Origin: Zhengitettix transpicula
Lineage: Eukaryota > Arthropoda > Insecta > Orthoptera > Tetrigidae
DNA: 64,000 nt
Assembly: GCA_037074705.1 (NCBI GenBank)
Contig: CM073594.1
Location: forward strand, 78,245,009 to 78,309,008
Direction of reading: 5' to 3'
Numbering within the stretch: position 1 is the stretch's first letter; every line of letters begins with the position of its first letter. The translations under genes were made by a program, and so were the position numbers. This document shows positions 1 through 11,744 of the stretch, piece by piece. A model generated the notes under the pieces. The model was not told the origin of the DNA. It saw only the letters and a list, made by a program, of their open reading frames with translations, and did not search any database.

Positions 1-140
1 GCAGAAAGGTAGAGCAAGTAATCCAAGGGTTTAACTAGGGGTCTCGGATTATGGTATAAGGATCCTACCCAGCAATTTGCCTAAAAGTGATTCAGGGAAA
101 ACCCTAGACAAACTTGCATCGGGTAGGTCGGGAAATTTCT
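1..140 (-). repeat. Retroposon A fragment (A1)
   Basis: Partial copy of the most abundant repeat here. The plus strand carries its antisense, including the blocks 'aaggatcctaccc' and 'ttgcatcgggtaggtcggg' found in the other copies. It runs off the window's left edge and is more diverged than the cluster at 44-47 kb. Sense strand is defined by the poly-A tail seen in other copies. Confidence 0.75.
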
Positions 141-2107
141 AAGACGTATTAATTTTCAAATTGGATAATTTATTTGTTTACACAATTGTTCATATATTTC
201 TTCCAAACTGCCACCGGGATTCATCACATCGGTACAAAATACTATACATACAAATATGTAAAGATCGTAACAGTGCTCATACTTCACAAAATTACAGTTT
301 TTATGCACGTTTGTGCCTCTGCCTAAGTGAAAATTCGCTTGGGAAGTTGTGTGGAACGTGTTTATGTTAGCGGGAACGCATCTGGTGTGGCGAATTCAGG
401 ATGAACGAAAAACGCAGATAGAGCTTCCAGCTGAGGGCTGGTTCGAGTTATGGCTTACAGCCTGGGAAAACGGCGTTTCCCACCGCACAAAAACTAATTA
501 AGTCTTTATCTACAAGTAAACGTTCATACATACGCGAAGAGTGGATGAGCTTCTTCCGTGCAATTCTCGCCAGAAATATTAGCCGTGCGGGTTTCCTACA
601 ATCAGCAATAAACTGGTCTTTGCCCAAGTAGGCTTTTTATTGCTCTTTGGCGTGAGGTAGTTTTAAAGCTTTATTGGTTATATTTATCAAAAAGCTTAAT
701 GTTCGTTGAAGCTCCTGCAGATGAGACGCATGATGGTAAATATGGACAAGTAAAATGCTAAGGCATAAAACTATGAAGTACCAGTGTTGTCGAGAAACAA
801 CCTGAAGGATCCGGGATTCATCAGGTGAAGAGCGGTTCTCGATTCTGTAACTCGTCTGCTGCCAAAATCTTGTCTGAAATTAAAAAGTGTGTGTGCCGAG
901 TTGTCTGGCCATCTTATAGGATGGAAAACGTGAAAGGGGCGATGTGGAAAGGAGAGTAGGCCTCGGGCACGACAGCAGCGGCGAGTGCTAAGCGTTTGAG
1001 AGGGGGAGAGTCAGGGAGGCAAAGCGATGAGCGGGGTCGGGTACGATACAGAGCTGCTGAGCGTCAACTTACTGCAGTCGCCGTCATGATGTCGTTACCT
1101 GAGGTGTTGAGTGAAAACAAGAAGTATTTATGAAAACGCGTTTTACAGAAAGGCAAGAGTAACTATGACGTTCACCTCATAGAAGGCATGACGGAGAGTA
1201 CCAACATCTGTTTAAGGATTTAAGAAAAGATTAAACACGTTTTTATTAATAAATAAAAATCCCCTTTTAAGGAATTCAATACAGTTTTATATCCGCAAGC
1301 AGGTCAGTGCCGAGGGTAGTTCCAAAATAGATTCAAGGATAATTTTTCCAAACCAAGAAAGTTTCTTTCTGCCATCGTGCTACTTCTGTCCCGATAAAAG
1401 CAATCAGTAATTATTCCATAAAAACATTTCCTGGGCCTTTTAGCATCTTTGGGGAAAATCCTAAACCGCATGTTGTTACTTTCTAAAACTATTTCAACAC
1501 TCCATTCACGTATTAATTTGATCACTCCAAGCCAAAGATAGTTGTGACAGGGATACTTAATTTAAAAAGTAATATTTTTTATAGAGAAACGAAAACAAAT
1601 TTTTTTTCCCTTATATTTTTCCATATAATAAATATTTGATGACAAAAATCCAATAACAGAAATTCCAAAAATTAATTTTTTAATTAACTATTAAATTGCG
1701 ACATGTTTTGGTCGTCACGTGGATCTTCTTCAGGCTTTTACTACGTTATAGCATTGCGATCAAAACATGTCGTAATTTAATAATTACTTAATAAATTATT
1801 TTTTCAATTGTCTGTTTATCAACAAATGTAACTAAACTGACATATAACTTTATATAATATAATAAAAAAATTATTGGCGGGTATTAATTTTGCATGAAAG
1901 AGAATTTTGTTTTATTGCAATCTGCTGGAAGCTGAATGCCGTAATTGCGTAACGAAAATATTACCTCGGCCTTTAAAATTATTTATTTAACCTACGTCAA
2001 TATACATACAAGGTTTCGGAATGTGTAAGAACCATCGTCATGTTTTGAAATACAAATTAATATAATTGAAATACAAATAAATATGTATAAAATACATATT
2101 AATATAA
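141..2107. other. Unassigned AT-rich DNA with a small palindrome
   Basis: No gene recognised. Short ORFs at 161-370 (+) and 1304-1525 (-) have no motif I know. At about 1694-1782 a palindrome has arms of ~24 bp built on 'gcgacatgttttgg' and its inverse. Its left arm reads, on the minus strand, CCTGAAGAAGATCC followed by CCAAAACATGTCG, which resembles the 'CUGAAGA...AAACGUC' hammerhead-like motif seen elsewhere in this window. Confidence 0.5.
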
Positions 2108-3088
2108 TGTAATGCCAATTAATTAAGGCATTAATTGTGAAATTGAAAATATAAATTGTTTCAGAAATCCTTTGTAGCGGCAAGAGCTTTGAAACAACAA
2201 TAGAAAAGCCAAGCACTGTTCTTTTGTCGGAAAGTCAGTCAAAATGGCGTATCCGCGCTAAAATTGCGAGACGACAGTTCAGTTGGCAGGAAGGTTTGGT
2301 GAAGGACAGTTTTGCATTAAGATATCGAGGAGTACAGCTCGCAGGGAGATTTGTTGAGAGACTGTTCCCGGAAAAACCTCGTCAAGGTATAACAGTTTTG
2401 GAAGGAGAATTCAACCGGGTTGGCAATTAGCAGGACAAAGTATAACGTCGAAACCTGCAAACAACAAAAAGCAGTTTTTGTGTCCATAGCCGGCTAGAAA
2501 TAGCAAAAGTTTCGGTTTAAGTCCGGAACAATAAAGACTACCCAAGCGACAAAGCGCTGAATTCACCTAATGCGAGTGGTCAACCGACAGATGACGAAAG
2601 GAGAATCATCCGAGTTCCTGACGACATATAAAAAAATTTTGATTTAGAATCTGTGAGTTTAGAAGCAGTGTAAAACCCCACAATAGTGTTCTCGAAAATT
2701 AAGGTACGATGGAATGCTGGGCAGACGTGAGTAACAATTTATGAAACAATTAATTATATAAACGTAATTAAAAGATAGCCGTCAGATTTCGTTCTCTTCT
2801 TTTGATTAAAATTGTTAATCAGAGTCAATCTTTTAACTTTTAATCTTGTTCTCATTTTAAATGTTCTAGTTTAATAGACGAGTATACTTCTTTTTCTTTT
2901 AATTGTAATTTGTTGTTGATAAGAGTATAAATATTATCGATTTGTCCATTATCAAACCCAGTAAAGACCCTGAGAAATTCAATATTATAAATTTTGTAAT
3001 TATTTGAGTTATTGCCACAGTAAATCTTTTGTTTGTAAATTTATAAATTATTTTCATTTATTAAACGACTTTTATTATGTATATTACA
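2108..3088 (+). mobile_element. Solo LTR, family B (B1)
   Basis: A 981 bp unit starting TGTAATGCC and ending ATTACA, so it has canonical TG...CA ends. It is flanked by a 4 bp direct repeat ATAA (2104-2107 and 3089-3092), as made by integrases of the Ty3/gypsy type. Like the other copies it has 'ccaattaattaaggcatt' near the 5' end, a 'gtcagatttcgttc' block, and 'tcaaacccagtaaagaccct' near the 3' end. There is no internal coding region, so it is a solo LTR. Orientation is set by shared sequence order, not by transcription data. Confidence 0.85.
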
Positions 3089-3711
3089 ATAAATATTATA
3101 TATATAATATTAATTTAACGTCTGAATTAATATACACAAGTAAAGAAACACTTGTATAAATAAATCAAACCGGATACATAGTTAGATACATAGAGAATTG
3201 AGGAAATACATACATCATGTAGGTAACAAGCCGTTGGCATTGACGTAGGTTCAATAAATCATGTAAGCGAAATTTGGCGGACTTTATTGGTGTTTACTCT
3301 GTTAAAATGTCAAGACTCAGTACGACTCGAAAATCGTTGTGGCGGAGATTGCATAGTATCTTGATATTATTTTTTTACTACAAAAATTTAACAAATTTTG
3401 CTTCCTTCCCCTTTTAAAAAATATAATAAATACATAATAAATTATTGAATTACATAATGATATTCTCCCGTGTTTAAACGTATAAAGCATTGCACGAGTT
3501 CTTTGACAATGGGCGGTGAGAGAATGTCGGGGCTCAGCGACGAGCGTCGACCACTGAGGGGCAGGCGGTGTCGCCCTCCCACAGCTGCTTGTTGTAGACA
3601 GCAGACCTCACAAAACCCACTGCATTATATTGGGACATAAAACTGAGCAGAGTCGCTCAGTCTATCTGCTACCAGACGCTCACGGCTCGCCGCTTGTATC
3701 ATGCCTGAGGC
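3089..3711. other. Unassigned DNA with a GC-richer part
   Basis: 3089-3500 is AT-rich with nothing recognised. About 3505-3720 is GC-richer, with CpG and short inverted blocks such as 'ctgagcagagtcgctcag', but no gene or known repeat was identified. Confidence 0.4.
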
Positions 3712-4040
3712 CTAAGGTAGTCATAGGTTAACTATATAGTCTCTGGTCTGTAGTTTTCAGGGCAAACCTTAGGAAAACTTGCATCAGGTACGTACTTGTC
3801 CCACGCCCTTCCGATAACGGTATCGGGATTTACTGTGAGGACGCAGCATTCCCTTCTCCATGCCTCGACCAGTTTAGGAGGCAGTTAGCCGACTATTCCA
3901 ATAGGAATTCTTACCGTATGCCCAAGGACTGCGACCCAGGAACATGCACCTGTCAAAACTGGCCGAGGTGCCTCGGCTTGTGAGAACCTCAGTCGAAGAC
4001 CAGAGAGAGAAGATGGCATCACCGAAGGTAGCCTCTTCCA
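3712..4040 (-). repeat. Retroposon A, diverged copy (A2)
   Basis: Antisense of A on the plus strand, with blocks for 'cttgtcccacgcccttccg', 'cgaccagtttaggaggcag' and 'ccgaggtgcctcggcttgt'. It has internal deletions and no tail. The overlapping ORFs read antisense here (3874-4158 and 3885-4106) are by-products of the repeat and not genes. Confidence 0.8.
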
Positions 4041-4939
4041 TCTCTTCAGAATAGATCCACCTTCGATTAAATTGACCAGCTCCCACATGATTCCCTGCCT
4101 GTGCAACTGAAAAGTTCAAAACCGTCTGTCTTATTGTTATGCCGAGAAAATGAGACATTCAAAAGTTAAGTTAGATATAATATTTGTTTTTGTATTATTC
4201 TATTTTTTGTTACGATTTTTTCAAGCTCATAAAAATAAATTATATTCAAGTCATTAATTATTATGTTAATTCCAACCTGTATTTAATATCACAATTAGCT
4301 TTCCAACAAAGGTACTATATCAAATTATTAATCACCCCACATGAATCTGTGACAGTATATTTAACGGATGTTTCCATGCCAGTAATAAATAATATATTAT
4401 ATTAATACCAACATTGGTGTATGCTAAAATGAATTTATTTAAATGTAATGAGATGAAAATCATATGAAGGGATCGGTGTTACTTATTTCAGTGAGATAGA
4501 CATCAACGAGCATTGGACATTTATATTTTAAAATTGTCAGGTATTGTGATAAAATACCGTCGTCTTAAGCTTCTTGCGCGATTTCTTTTTAGCTCTTAGA
4601 AATCTCATTAACAGTTTCATAATATTGAGTGAGCGATGGGCGCTGCGATAGTTGACTCAATTCCAAAACGGCTCGAGAGATGACGTTTCAAAGTCGTGTT
4701 TGAAACAGTTTCTGTGTAATCCGACCGGTTTTGAAGTAGATTTGTAGCTGTAGAAGAAAAATAGAATCTGTAAATAGAATCCGGTAAGACAATGGTAGCC
4801 CAAGCTGTGAGTTGAGTGATGGGAAAAGTGGTCACTGGAGGTTACCATGATTGGTTGTTTAGGAAACGGTAAAACAGTGATTTCTTGGAATTTGACCATG
4901 TTTATTGGACCCTTTGTTGGGTCAGTTGAAAGAGATCTA
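4041..4939. other. Unassigned DNA upstream of mariner 1
   Basis: AT-rich to about 4600. From 4640 to 4930 an open antisense frame (4657-5010) runs through non-mariner sequence into the antisense of mariner. No family is recognised. The normal 5' third of mariner is absent and this DNA sits in its place. Confidence 0.35.
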
Positions 4940-5699
4940 ACACTCAAACAAGTGAAGAATGTTTTGTGTCTCAAACGCGTCAAGTCTCGATTGGTGCCAA
5001 AATCGCTCAATTTGTTGGGAAAAAAAGCGTCGCGTTGATGTGTGTGAAACTTTTCTGTCTGACAATCAGGTCAACTTGAAATGAATCATTACTGGAGACG
5101 AGACTTGGATTTACGCATACGACCCTGAAACCAGCGACCAATCCAGCGAATATCGTGCAAAAGGTGAAGCAAGACCGAAAAGACCACGGCAAAGTCGATC
5201 GATAATCAAGGTCATGTTGACAGTTTTCTTTGATTATCGTGGTGTGGTACACTATGAATTCCTTCCGCCGGGCCAAACTGTCAACAAAGAATATTATTTG
5301 AGCGTTATGCGTCGTTTGCGTGACGCTATTCTTCTGAAACGGCCGGAATTATGGACGAACAACTCTTGGTTCCTTCATCACGACAATGCACCATGTCATA
5401 CTGCATTGGTTCTTCGCGACGTTTTTGCCAAAAACTCGACCCATATCGTTCCGCAACCACCGTATTCGCCTGATTTGGCTGCGTGCGACTTCTGGCTATT
5501 CAGCAAACTCAAAAGGCCTATGCGGGGACGCCGTTTTGACACGATTGAGGAGATAAAAACCGAATGGAAGAAGGTCTTGATGGCTATACCAGAAAAACAC
5601 TATTCTGACTGTTTCGAGGTCTGGAAAAAGCGTTGGAAAACGTGCGTTTTGTCGGACGTGGATTACTTTGAAGGGGATGAAATTGATTTGAAAGAATAA
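4940..5699 (+). pseudogene. Mariner transposase, 5'-truncated and frameshifted (mariner 1)
   Basis: Remnant of a D,D34D mariner transposase, the DNA-cutting and joining enzyme of a cut-and-paste transposon. It starts mid-protein in one frame ('LKRVKSRLVPKSLN', to 5038) and shifts frame at an A-run near 5020. It then runs through 'TGDETWIYAYDP', 'HHDNAPCHTA' and 'YSPDLAACDF' to 'YFEGDEIDLKE' and a stop at 5697-5699. All three catalytic Asp positions are present, with 34 residues between the second and third. An in-frame TGA at 5082-5084 falls just before 'IITGDE', where the sister copy at 27.2 kb has Cys. The N-terminal DNA-binding region is missing. An open stretch of 161 codons from 5214 is the best-preserved part. 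It is inactive as it stands because of the truncation, stop and frameshift. Confidence 0.93.
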
Positions 5700-6654
5700 A
5701 TAAAGTATTATTTAGATGTCATTCCATGAGGAAAGTATCACTAAGACGACACCAGTAACATTCATGAGAAAATTATACATTTTTTGTGGATATTATTATA
5801 AATAATATTGTCAGTTATGATTAAAATAAGTATGATTTGCACATGATGAGTAAAATTTCTTCTTATGTTCAGTGATATTTGTATACTATTCCCTACTATT
5901 AGATTTTTGATACACACACGCATACATACATATTTTCATGGGTGTATTTAACATAAGTACATTTATAGCTTTATGTTTCACGAGAAGGAAAAATTATTAT
6001 TCGTCGGTTATCTATTAACAATTTCTGATATCAAGAAAAATTTTCTTCAACGATAGTTTTATTATTTTTATTAGATTGACTGTTCGCCTTGAAGATTTTT
6101 ATTAAACTAAATGTGTAAAAGTCGAATCATGTGACCGTCCCGTTGCTGAAACTTTGAGTGACATTTTCGTGACAAACTAATTTAAGTGTGTCAAGAGCTC
6201 ACTAATTTGCCGCGCGCCCAATTATTGTTTCTACTCGAAGCAGTTTACTCGAGTCTAAATAAACTTTATGGTCCTCATTTTACGAGTGTGTTCCGTTCCA
6301 GATGCTTCTAAATGACGATTTCCTGTGCGCTCATCGCAGCGCGGAAATGATGCAGTCGCAGCTTCCCCGCAACCTTCTTGACTTGCCACCACTGAATCAT
6401 TTTATATCCGCCACAATATCACATTCATTTATAAACGACACATATCGTAATAACACGCGTCTATTCTGTCATTTATTACATAAAAAAGTGAGAGTGGGAA
6501 ATTAGTCGTGAATCTAAAACGATAGTGAAACTGATAAATATTGCTAAAGATTATAATACAATAATATACTGTGTATGCACTTTTAGCCCAGGAACTATGA
6601 CAAAAGAAACCTCCGTGAGCAAAAATCTTGTTTTTTTATCCTACATGTATATTT
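5700..6654. other. Unassigned AT-rich DNA
   Basis: Downstream of mariner 1 I see no clear terminal inverted repeat. The ORF at 6302-6505 (67 codons) has no recognisable motif. Nothing else identified. Confidence 0.4.
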
Positions 6655-7348
6655 AATCTACCAATGGGAATATTTCCCGGTAGTAGATGCATGAAATTAC
6701 AATTGATTCACAAATCAAATAAGGGAAGTTATAATAAGGGAAAATAGAGAAAATTAACATAATTATAAATACAAGCTAGGTATAAGGAAACTATTACAAA
6801 CATAAATACATGTATATAACATTATATGAAATAAAGGTTAATTCTGAAAAAATTAAAGAATGAATTAATATTTTACTGGCCTGAAAAAAAGAAAAGTGGG
6901 GAAATAGAGTTTACTTAACTATTTAACTACCTCAGGTGACAACGAATGTTACCAGTTTTTCTTTATAGTTTATAACAGAGCACCATAACTTCACTACACT
7001 ACCCTATATTCACTATATACCCGGTGGTAGATGCATGACATTACAATTTAATTACAAATTAAATAAGGGAAGATACAATAAGGGAAAAGAGAGTAAATTA
7101 AAATAATCATTATAAAATATAAGCTAGGTTTAGGGAAATTATTTTAACTATAAATACATGTAGATAACATTATATTAATTCAAGGTTAATTTTGAAAGAA
7201 GGAATTAATATTGTACTGCCATGAAAAGAAGAAAACTGGAAAGATATCTGGAAATTGAGTTTACTTAACTGTTTAACTACCTAATGAGACAAGGAATGTT
7301 TCCATTTTTCCTTTTTAGTTTATAACGCAGCACTATCACTTCACTACA
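6655..7348 (-). repeat. LINE 3' UTR with a ~344 bp tandem duplication
   Basis: Two diverged direct copies lie about 344 bp apart: 'ggtagtagatgcatga' near 6679 and 'ggtggtagatgcatga' near 7023, each followed by matching 'aataagggaag' and 'tttacttaac' blocks. On the minus strand this directly follows the stop codon of the LINE C-terminus (7349), so I read it as the LINE 3' UTR duplicated in tandem. Confidence 0.75.
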
Positions 7349-7830
7349 CTACTCCATATTGAATAGAGATTTCAGATTAAGTTTAAATTTTCTTTCCTTT
7401 AGAGGACTTTCTCCGAAACCTCTTACAGGCAAATTGTTCCAGTTATTTATTGTCCTATTTATAAATGAATATTTTCCAACTAGCTAACCCCTCTCCCGGC
7501 ATCGGAATGGCGTGGGACAAGTACCAAATGCCCGACCTACCTAATGCAGGTTTTTATAGGGTTTTCCCTGCATCACTTTTAGGCGAAATGCCGGGTAGGA
7601 TCCTTAAACCATAGCCCGGGGGCCCCTAGTTAACCCTTGGCTACCTTCCTCTAGCCTTCCGCATCCTCCTTTTCAAATCCCTTCCTATGTTATTGAAGGG
7701 GAGTTGCCACCATGTGGATTACCCTCATGTAGCCTGTTACCCTAAAAAAAGTATTTTCCAACATCTGTTTCTTGCTGTCTGATGTTTAATTTGAACATGT
7801 GGTCAGTCTTCCCGTAGGTCCTCTCGTTCT
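7349..7830 (-). pseudogene. C-terminus of a LINE reverse transcriptase, split by retroposon A
   Basis: On the minus strand an open frame reads 'DHMFKLNIRQQETDVGKYSF', then 'INRTINNWNNLP', and ends at a stop at 7349. The pattern of a short basic stretch, 'F.NR..N.WN.LP' and an amphipathic tail is the usual end of CR1/Jockey-type LINE ORF2 proteins. Retroposon A (7481-7751) interrupts the frame inside 'GKYSF', with an 11 bp target duplication on both sides. If the insert and one duplicate copy are ignored, the frame is continuous. The catalytic RT domain is not visible upstream on this strand, so this is a 5'-truncated dead copy. Which LINE clade it belongs to is uncertain. Confidence 0.7.
7481..7751 (+). 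mobile_element. Retroposon A, 5'-truncated copy with TSD (A3)
   Basis: It ends 'agcctgttaccctaaaaaaa', so the poly-A lies on the plus strand. It is flanked by the 11 bp direct repeat 'tattttccaac' (7470-7480 and 7752-7762). The 5' end is truncated relative to longer copies. The tail, variable 5' end and target duplication together are the signature of LINE-driven retroposition. Confidence 0.88.
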
Positions 7831-8229
7831 ATTTCGAATTTCTTGCCAAAGCTTTTGACCTGCAAAGGCTTTAAAGAAAACGTGTAGCCCTTGATATCCT
7901 TCTGCTTCAGCCACCAAGGAACCTCAATTTTATACTTATTTAACTGCAAGCTGCGTCAATTTCTTAAACTCCACGCTAGATATTACAGATTGCTGCGATT
8001 CGTTTTTACCTGTTTCGAAGATACCTTCCACATTTACTCCTTATTTTCCATTTTTCATATTTGTGTTCATTAAATCTTAATGAGCCACTCTTCTAAAATT
8101 TTCAATTTTGTCTCTTTGAGCCTCCGTATAATCTATGCTTCACTTTGTAGTCGTAGGTTTTTTTAAATGATGAAGTAAAGGGATATTTTACAGAATTTAA
8201 TAATCATTTAACTGAACATGAGAAAAATA
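7831..8229. other. Possible LINE remainder and unassigned DNA
   Basis: On the minus strand this may hold more decayed LINE coding sequence upstream of the C-terminus, but no frame stays open and no motif is clear. The plus-strand ORF at 7891-8073 is probably a shadow. Confidence 0.3.
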
Positions 8230-8760
8230 AAATAAAATAAATATAAATTATGCGTGTTCAGTTAGCCGGGCAAAATAATCGGATCCCTTAATCGAAAGTT
8301 AAACCATGGTCTACGGTAATTCCCCCATGCGCGTCAAGGATTGAGACACTTGGCAGTTACCTCGCGTTGATCTCTGGCCGTGATCATGTGGCATCCTCGA
8401 TCTCTCCGAGTCCTCTGGAAAACTACAAGTTTGGGGCTGTACGTCCGTTCCTGGCGACGGTTCGTCGAGGAGTCCCTCTACACTTTCTTTACAGCCCCTT
8501 CGCTGGATGTGAAATATCGATCGTCTCGATCATCTTTGGATCGATCTTCCCTAAACCAAGAAATGTGATTGGTTCAGGCAGTCACGTGTTAATTCAATTT
8601 CTGGTATTTTTGGTGAACCTTTTCCCACGGTGTGACAGTCCAGGTAACTTCCGAGGGTCAACAGCCTACTTGTCTAAGACCAGACCTTAGGGATTATCTC
8701 TCCGTCACGGCGGCGCCTGGTCAAATTCCAACTTCTCCAAGTTCTCAACCCTTGCTAATA
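8230..8760. other. GC-richer unassigned segment with overlapping ORFs
   Basis: Markedly richer in CpG than its surroundings. Two overlapping plus-strand ORFs (8367-8690, 107 codons; 8380-8568, 62 codons) share no recognisable domain, and the minus strand is also partly open. It could be a repeat fragment or part of an unrecognised gene; I cannot tell which. Confidence 0.35.
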
Positions 8761-9058
8761 TCTAATTAAATTAAAATAAAATCTATATATTCCAATAACT
8801 TTCAGTGTTATTGAAGAGGATAAAAAGGGAACATTTATTCCCAAAATCTTGTACGTCATGTCTGGGATACCACGCGTTAACACGGGAAAATCGTTTGCCA
8901 AAGCATTCTGACAAAAACATTTGTTTCCAGTGCAGTTAAATTGGCACGAGGTTTGATTTTTCTGGCAACGCTCAAGGAACGAGACTGAGGTCATTAAATT
9001 TCATTTTCGAGTTGAGAGATTTGAGTTTCAAAATCACCTTGAATCGGATCAGAATTAA

Positions 9059-9241
9059 CTTAGTGAGAGAAGAGATGAAATAGAGAGAGAGAAAGAACGT
9101 GAAATGGAGTTAGAAGTGACAGCTACTACGTCGGGAGATAGTGAGAGACAGAACAGGTTGCAGTTAGCTTTGTACGTGGGCGATATTGGAGACTTAGAGC
9201 CGTTTAATCGGGAATGGACGTCGGATACACTTAGTAAATGA
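9059..9241 (+). CDS. Short charged coding-like frame, unidentified
   Basis: An open frame of 60 codons begins just after a stop and ends at TGA 9239-9241; the first Met is at 9104. It reads as a Glu/Arg-rich stretch ('RRDEIEREKEREMELE') followed by 'LQLALYVGDIGDLEPF', a residue mix more like real protein than the window's other short ORFs. It could be an exon or the relic of a retroelement gag-like protein. I do not recognise it. No splice sites or neighbours support either view. Confidence 0.25.
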   Translation, partial: LSERRDEIEREKEREMELEVTATTSGDSERQNRLQLALYVGDIGDLEPFNREWTSDTLSK

Positions 9242-9899
9242 GGGAAGTGTAGAATGAAGGTTATTCGTAATTAAAGGATTATTAGTAAGTTAATTACACG
9301 TTGAGATGCAATGGAATTGGTTAATAAGTCGAAAAACAATTGAAGTAAATATTTGTAATTGGAATGTTAAAAATATTAATATCGAATTGTTCGACTTTCA
9401 TACAGTCATAGTATAAGACTCCTGGCCCAGATAGCCAAACACAAAAGCTTACCTGTGAAAGTGATTATTACCATAAATAAATTCATTCAATGGGTACGTC
9501 CAAAAACTCCCTGTGAAAGTTTTTATCACATTAAATATTAACACTCAGCTAGCAGCATCTATAAATTGAAATTGTCACTCTTATTTCCATTATATATTCT
9601 TCATTATTATTCTATGTAATAAATTATTAAAAATCTTAATTAAAAAAAGCCTATTGACAGCATAATTACATCGACGATTACCGTAGGTAAATCCTATTAT
9701 TGTATTTTAATTTTAAAATATTTATTTTTTACATGGTTTCTAAACTTCTTTTTCAGTCTTAATATTAAAACTTAACAGTTACCACGACTGTTCTCAGATC
9801 TCTTAAGGAACCGGAAGAGATTTCGCCTTTCTCAGATTGTCGAGTGTATGTTTCTCTCTCTTAGGCAACGGCAATGTTCTTTAAAGGTCAAATTTACGT
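9242..9899. other. Unassigned AT-rich DNA
   Basis: No ORF, RNA gene or known repeat recognised. Confidence 0.4.
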
Positions 9900-10165
9900 C
9901 TGTTATGAAAATTAATAATGAGAAAAATAGACAAATGCATACAAAAGAATTTATGATATACACACAACACAACGTTTCTGGAAACCTTTCTTCATGTGCT
10001 AAAAAAAACTAAAAAAAAACGCGAGAGCCTGGAACGACACAACTGCACAATTATTAGTTTTCTTAAGACCTGAATAAAGTAACAAGGTTTCCAGAATCGG
10101 TGTGTGATATTAATATAATCACTTCTGTCGTCTGTATTTGGCTATTTTTCACATTATTAATGTTT
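9900..10165. repeat. Palindromic hammerhead-motif relic F1
   Basis: Two inverted arms. The left arm carries the antisense of 'atgaagaaaggtttccagaa' followed by 'acgttg' (9971-9997). The right arm carries 'aaggtttccagaatcggtg' near 10084 and then 'gtctgtatttggctatttt'. The arms flank a short A-rich centre. It is the same architecture and sequence family as 26630-26900. It probably derives from Penelope-like terminal repeats in head-to-head arrangement. Confidence 0.6.
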
Positions 10166-11744
10166 TTTTAACACTTTTAGGATACGAGAAGTGCTTTAGG
10201 GTCTCTAAATGTTTTGCTTCTAATGGTGCACGGCAGTTTGATATTGAATAAAAACCTTACTCCATTTATTTCAGCTACAACGGCCAGATAGTATTTTGTG
10301 TGTGAAAATAAAAATCACTCCATTCTAAGGAATTAAAAAATATATATTATTATTATTAATATAGCAGACCATACTTTAATCTTAGGGACATGCACACTCC
10401 GCTTAATGTAGAAGAAGGAACTGATTAGCTCGTGCTGACCCTCGGCCAGCCTTGTTAGTAAGGAGAAATTATTTCCAGTCGTATCCAGCTCCAGGTCTCC
10501 CCACCTTCGTGACAGGAAAGCATATAGTAGATGAGCCGACCGCTTTCACTGATAGTAATTCAGTTAACCACTAAAAAGCTGTTGTGAGTAATTCAAGCTC
10601 AAGTTAAAGCTCAAATAAACGGACGGAATCTATAAAAAAAATCCTTTGATATAAACAGGAGAATACATCTCACGTTGAGTGTGGATATATTTTGTCTTTT
10701 CGTAATAAAAATATGTAAACCACGTTACTTACATATCGTTGGTCCGTTTTATATGCTACAGTAAAGTTACAAAATATCTGCTGCGTTCTTCAGATATGAA
10801 GGTTTCAATATTTATGCACAGCGTCGTAAGGAACGACGTGAGAAGTCTTTTAAGATTAACTTGTTTAGAGTGTTGTGATGAGTAGAAACCGTTACGGACT
10901 CGACGCCACGTGTACGGGAGTTTTTACAATGTCGACGCAATCTCTACTGAGCAGGACGACGGCCGGACCTCTTTTCGTTATATTTTGAAGACGATAATTA
11001 TATTTCAACGTCGTAAAACTGACAATTAATAAGTGTGAAACGTTCAACGAAATTAACGATTATAAATCGATAGACCAAGTTAACAAGTTTTTTTATACAT
11101 TTTTCAAATTTTCTTCGTTCCTACGTGAACAAAACTTTTCTTTCTTATAAGTTTTCTGCCCTTAAAATAATTGTAATTATACTTTTTTTACGGTAAATAT
11201 TGACGGAATATATCAAGAAAATATTGAGTTAATTTAGCCAAAGATACCAATTTTTTTATTAAAAAAATTATAATTATATTTGTGTAAGTTAAGAATATTC
11301 ATTAATTAGGGCAAGAGCATCCATTTCATCCAGTACACTACACTTCTTTTAAAAAAAGAGAAACAAAAATAATTTCAACACGTATTAAGAACATGAATAT
11401 AAATTTATATTTGTGAAAAACAATAGAAACTATAAAGTTAATGTTAGAAAAATCATCTCATAAATTAATATTTGATTCGAAAGTGTACGAGTACGACATG
11501 TTTCATTAGATAAAGAAATAACCGACACTTTTAAGTGTTAAAATAAATCTGCACAAACCAGGTGATGAACTCAAACACAGACGTTTTATATGTTATTATA
11601 ACATATTTCAGTTTCAATTTCGGTGGCTTTATATCACAGTTTTAGTGAAATCGTTCTTAAAAATATATTTGTTAACATTTATATTTTGTTTTCCTTTCAT
11701 GCGAATTTTATTTGATTGATAATATTTGTTAGAAGGATTTCCGA
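10166..11744. other. Unassigned DNA
   Basis: Mostly AT-rich. A CpG-richer patch lies at about 10835-10980 ('cgacgccacgtgtacggg', which contains an E-box CACGTG). No gene or repeat family recognised. Confidence 0.4.
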
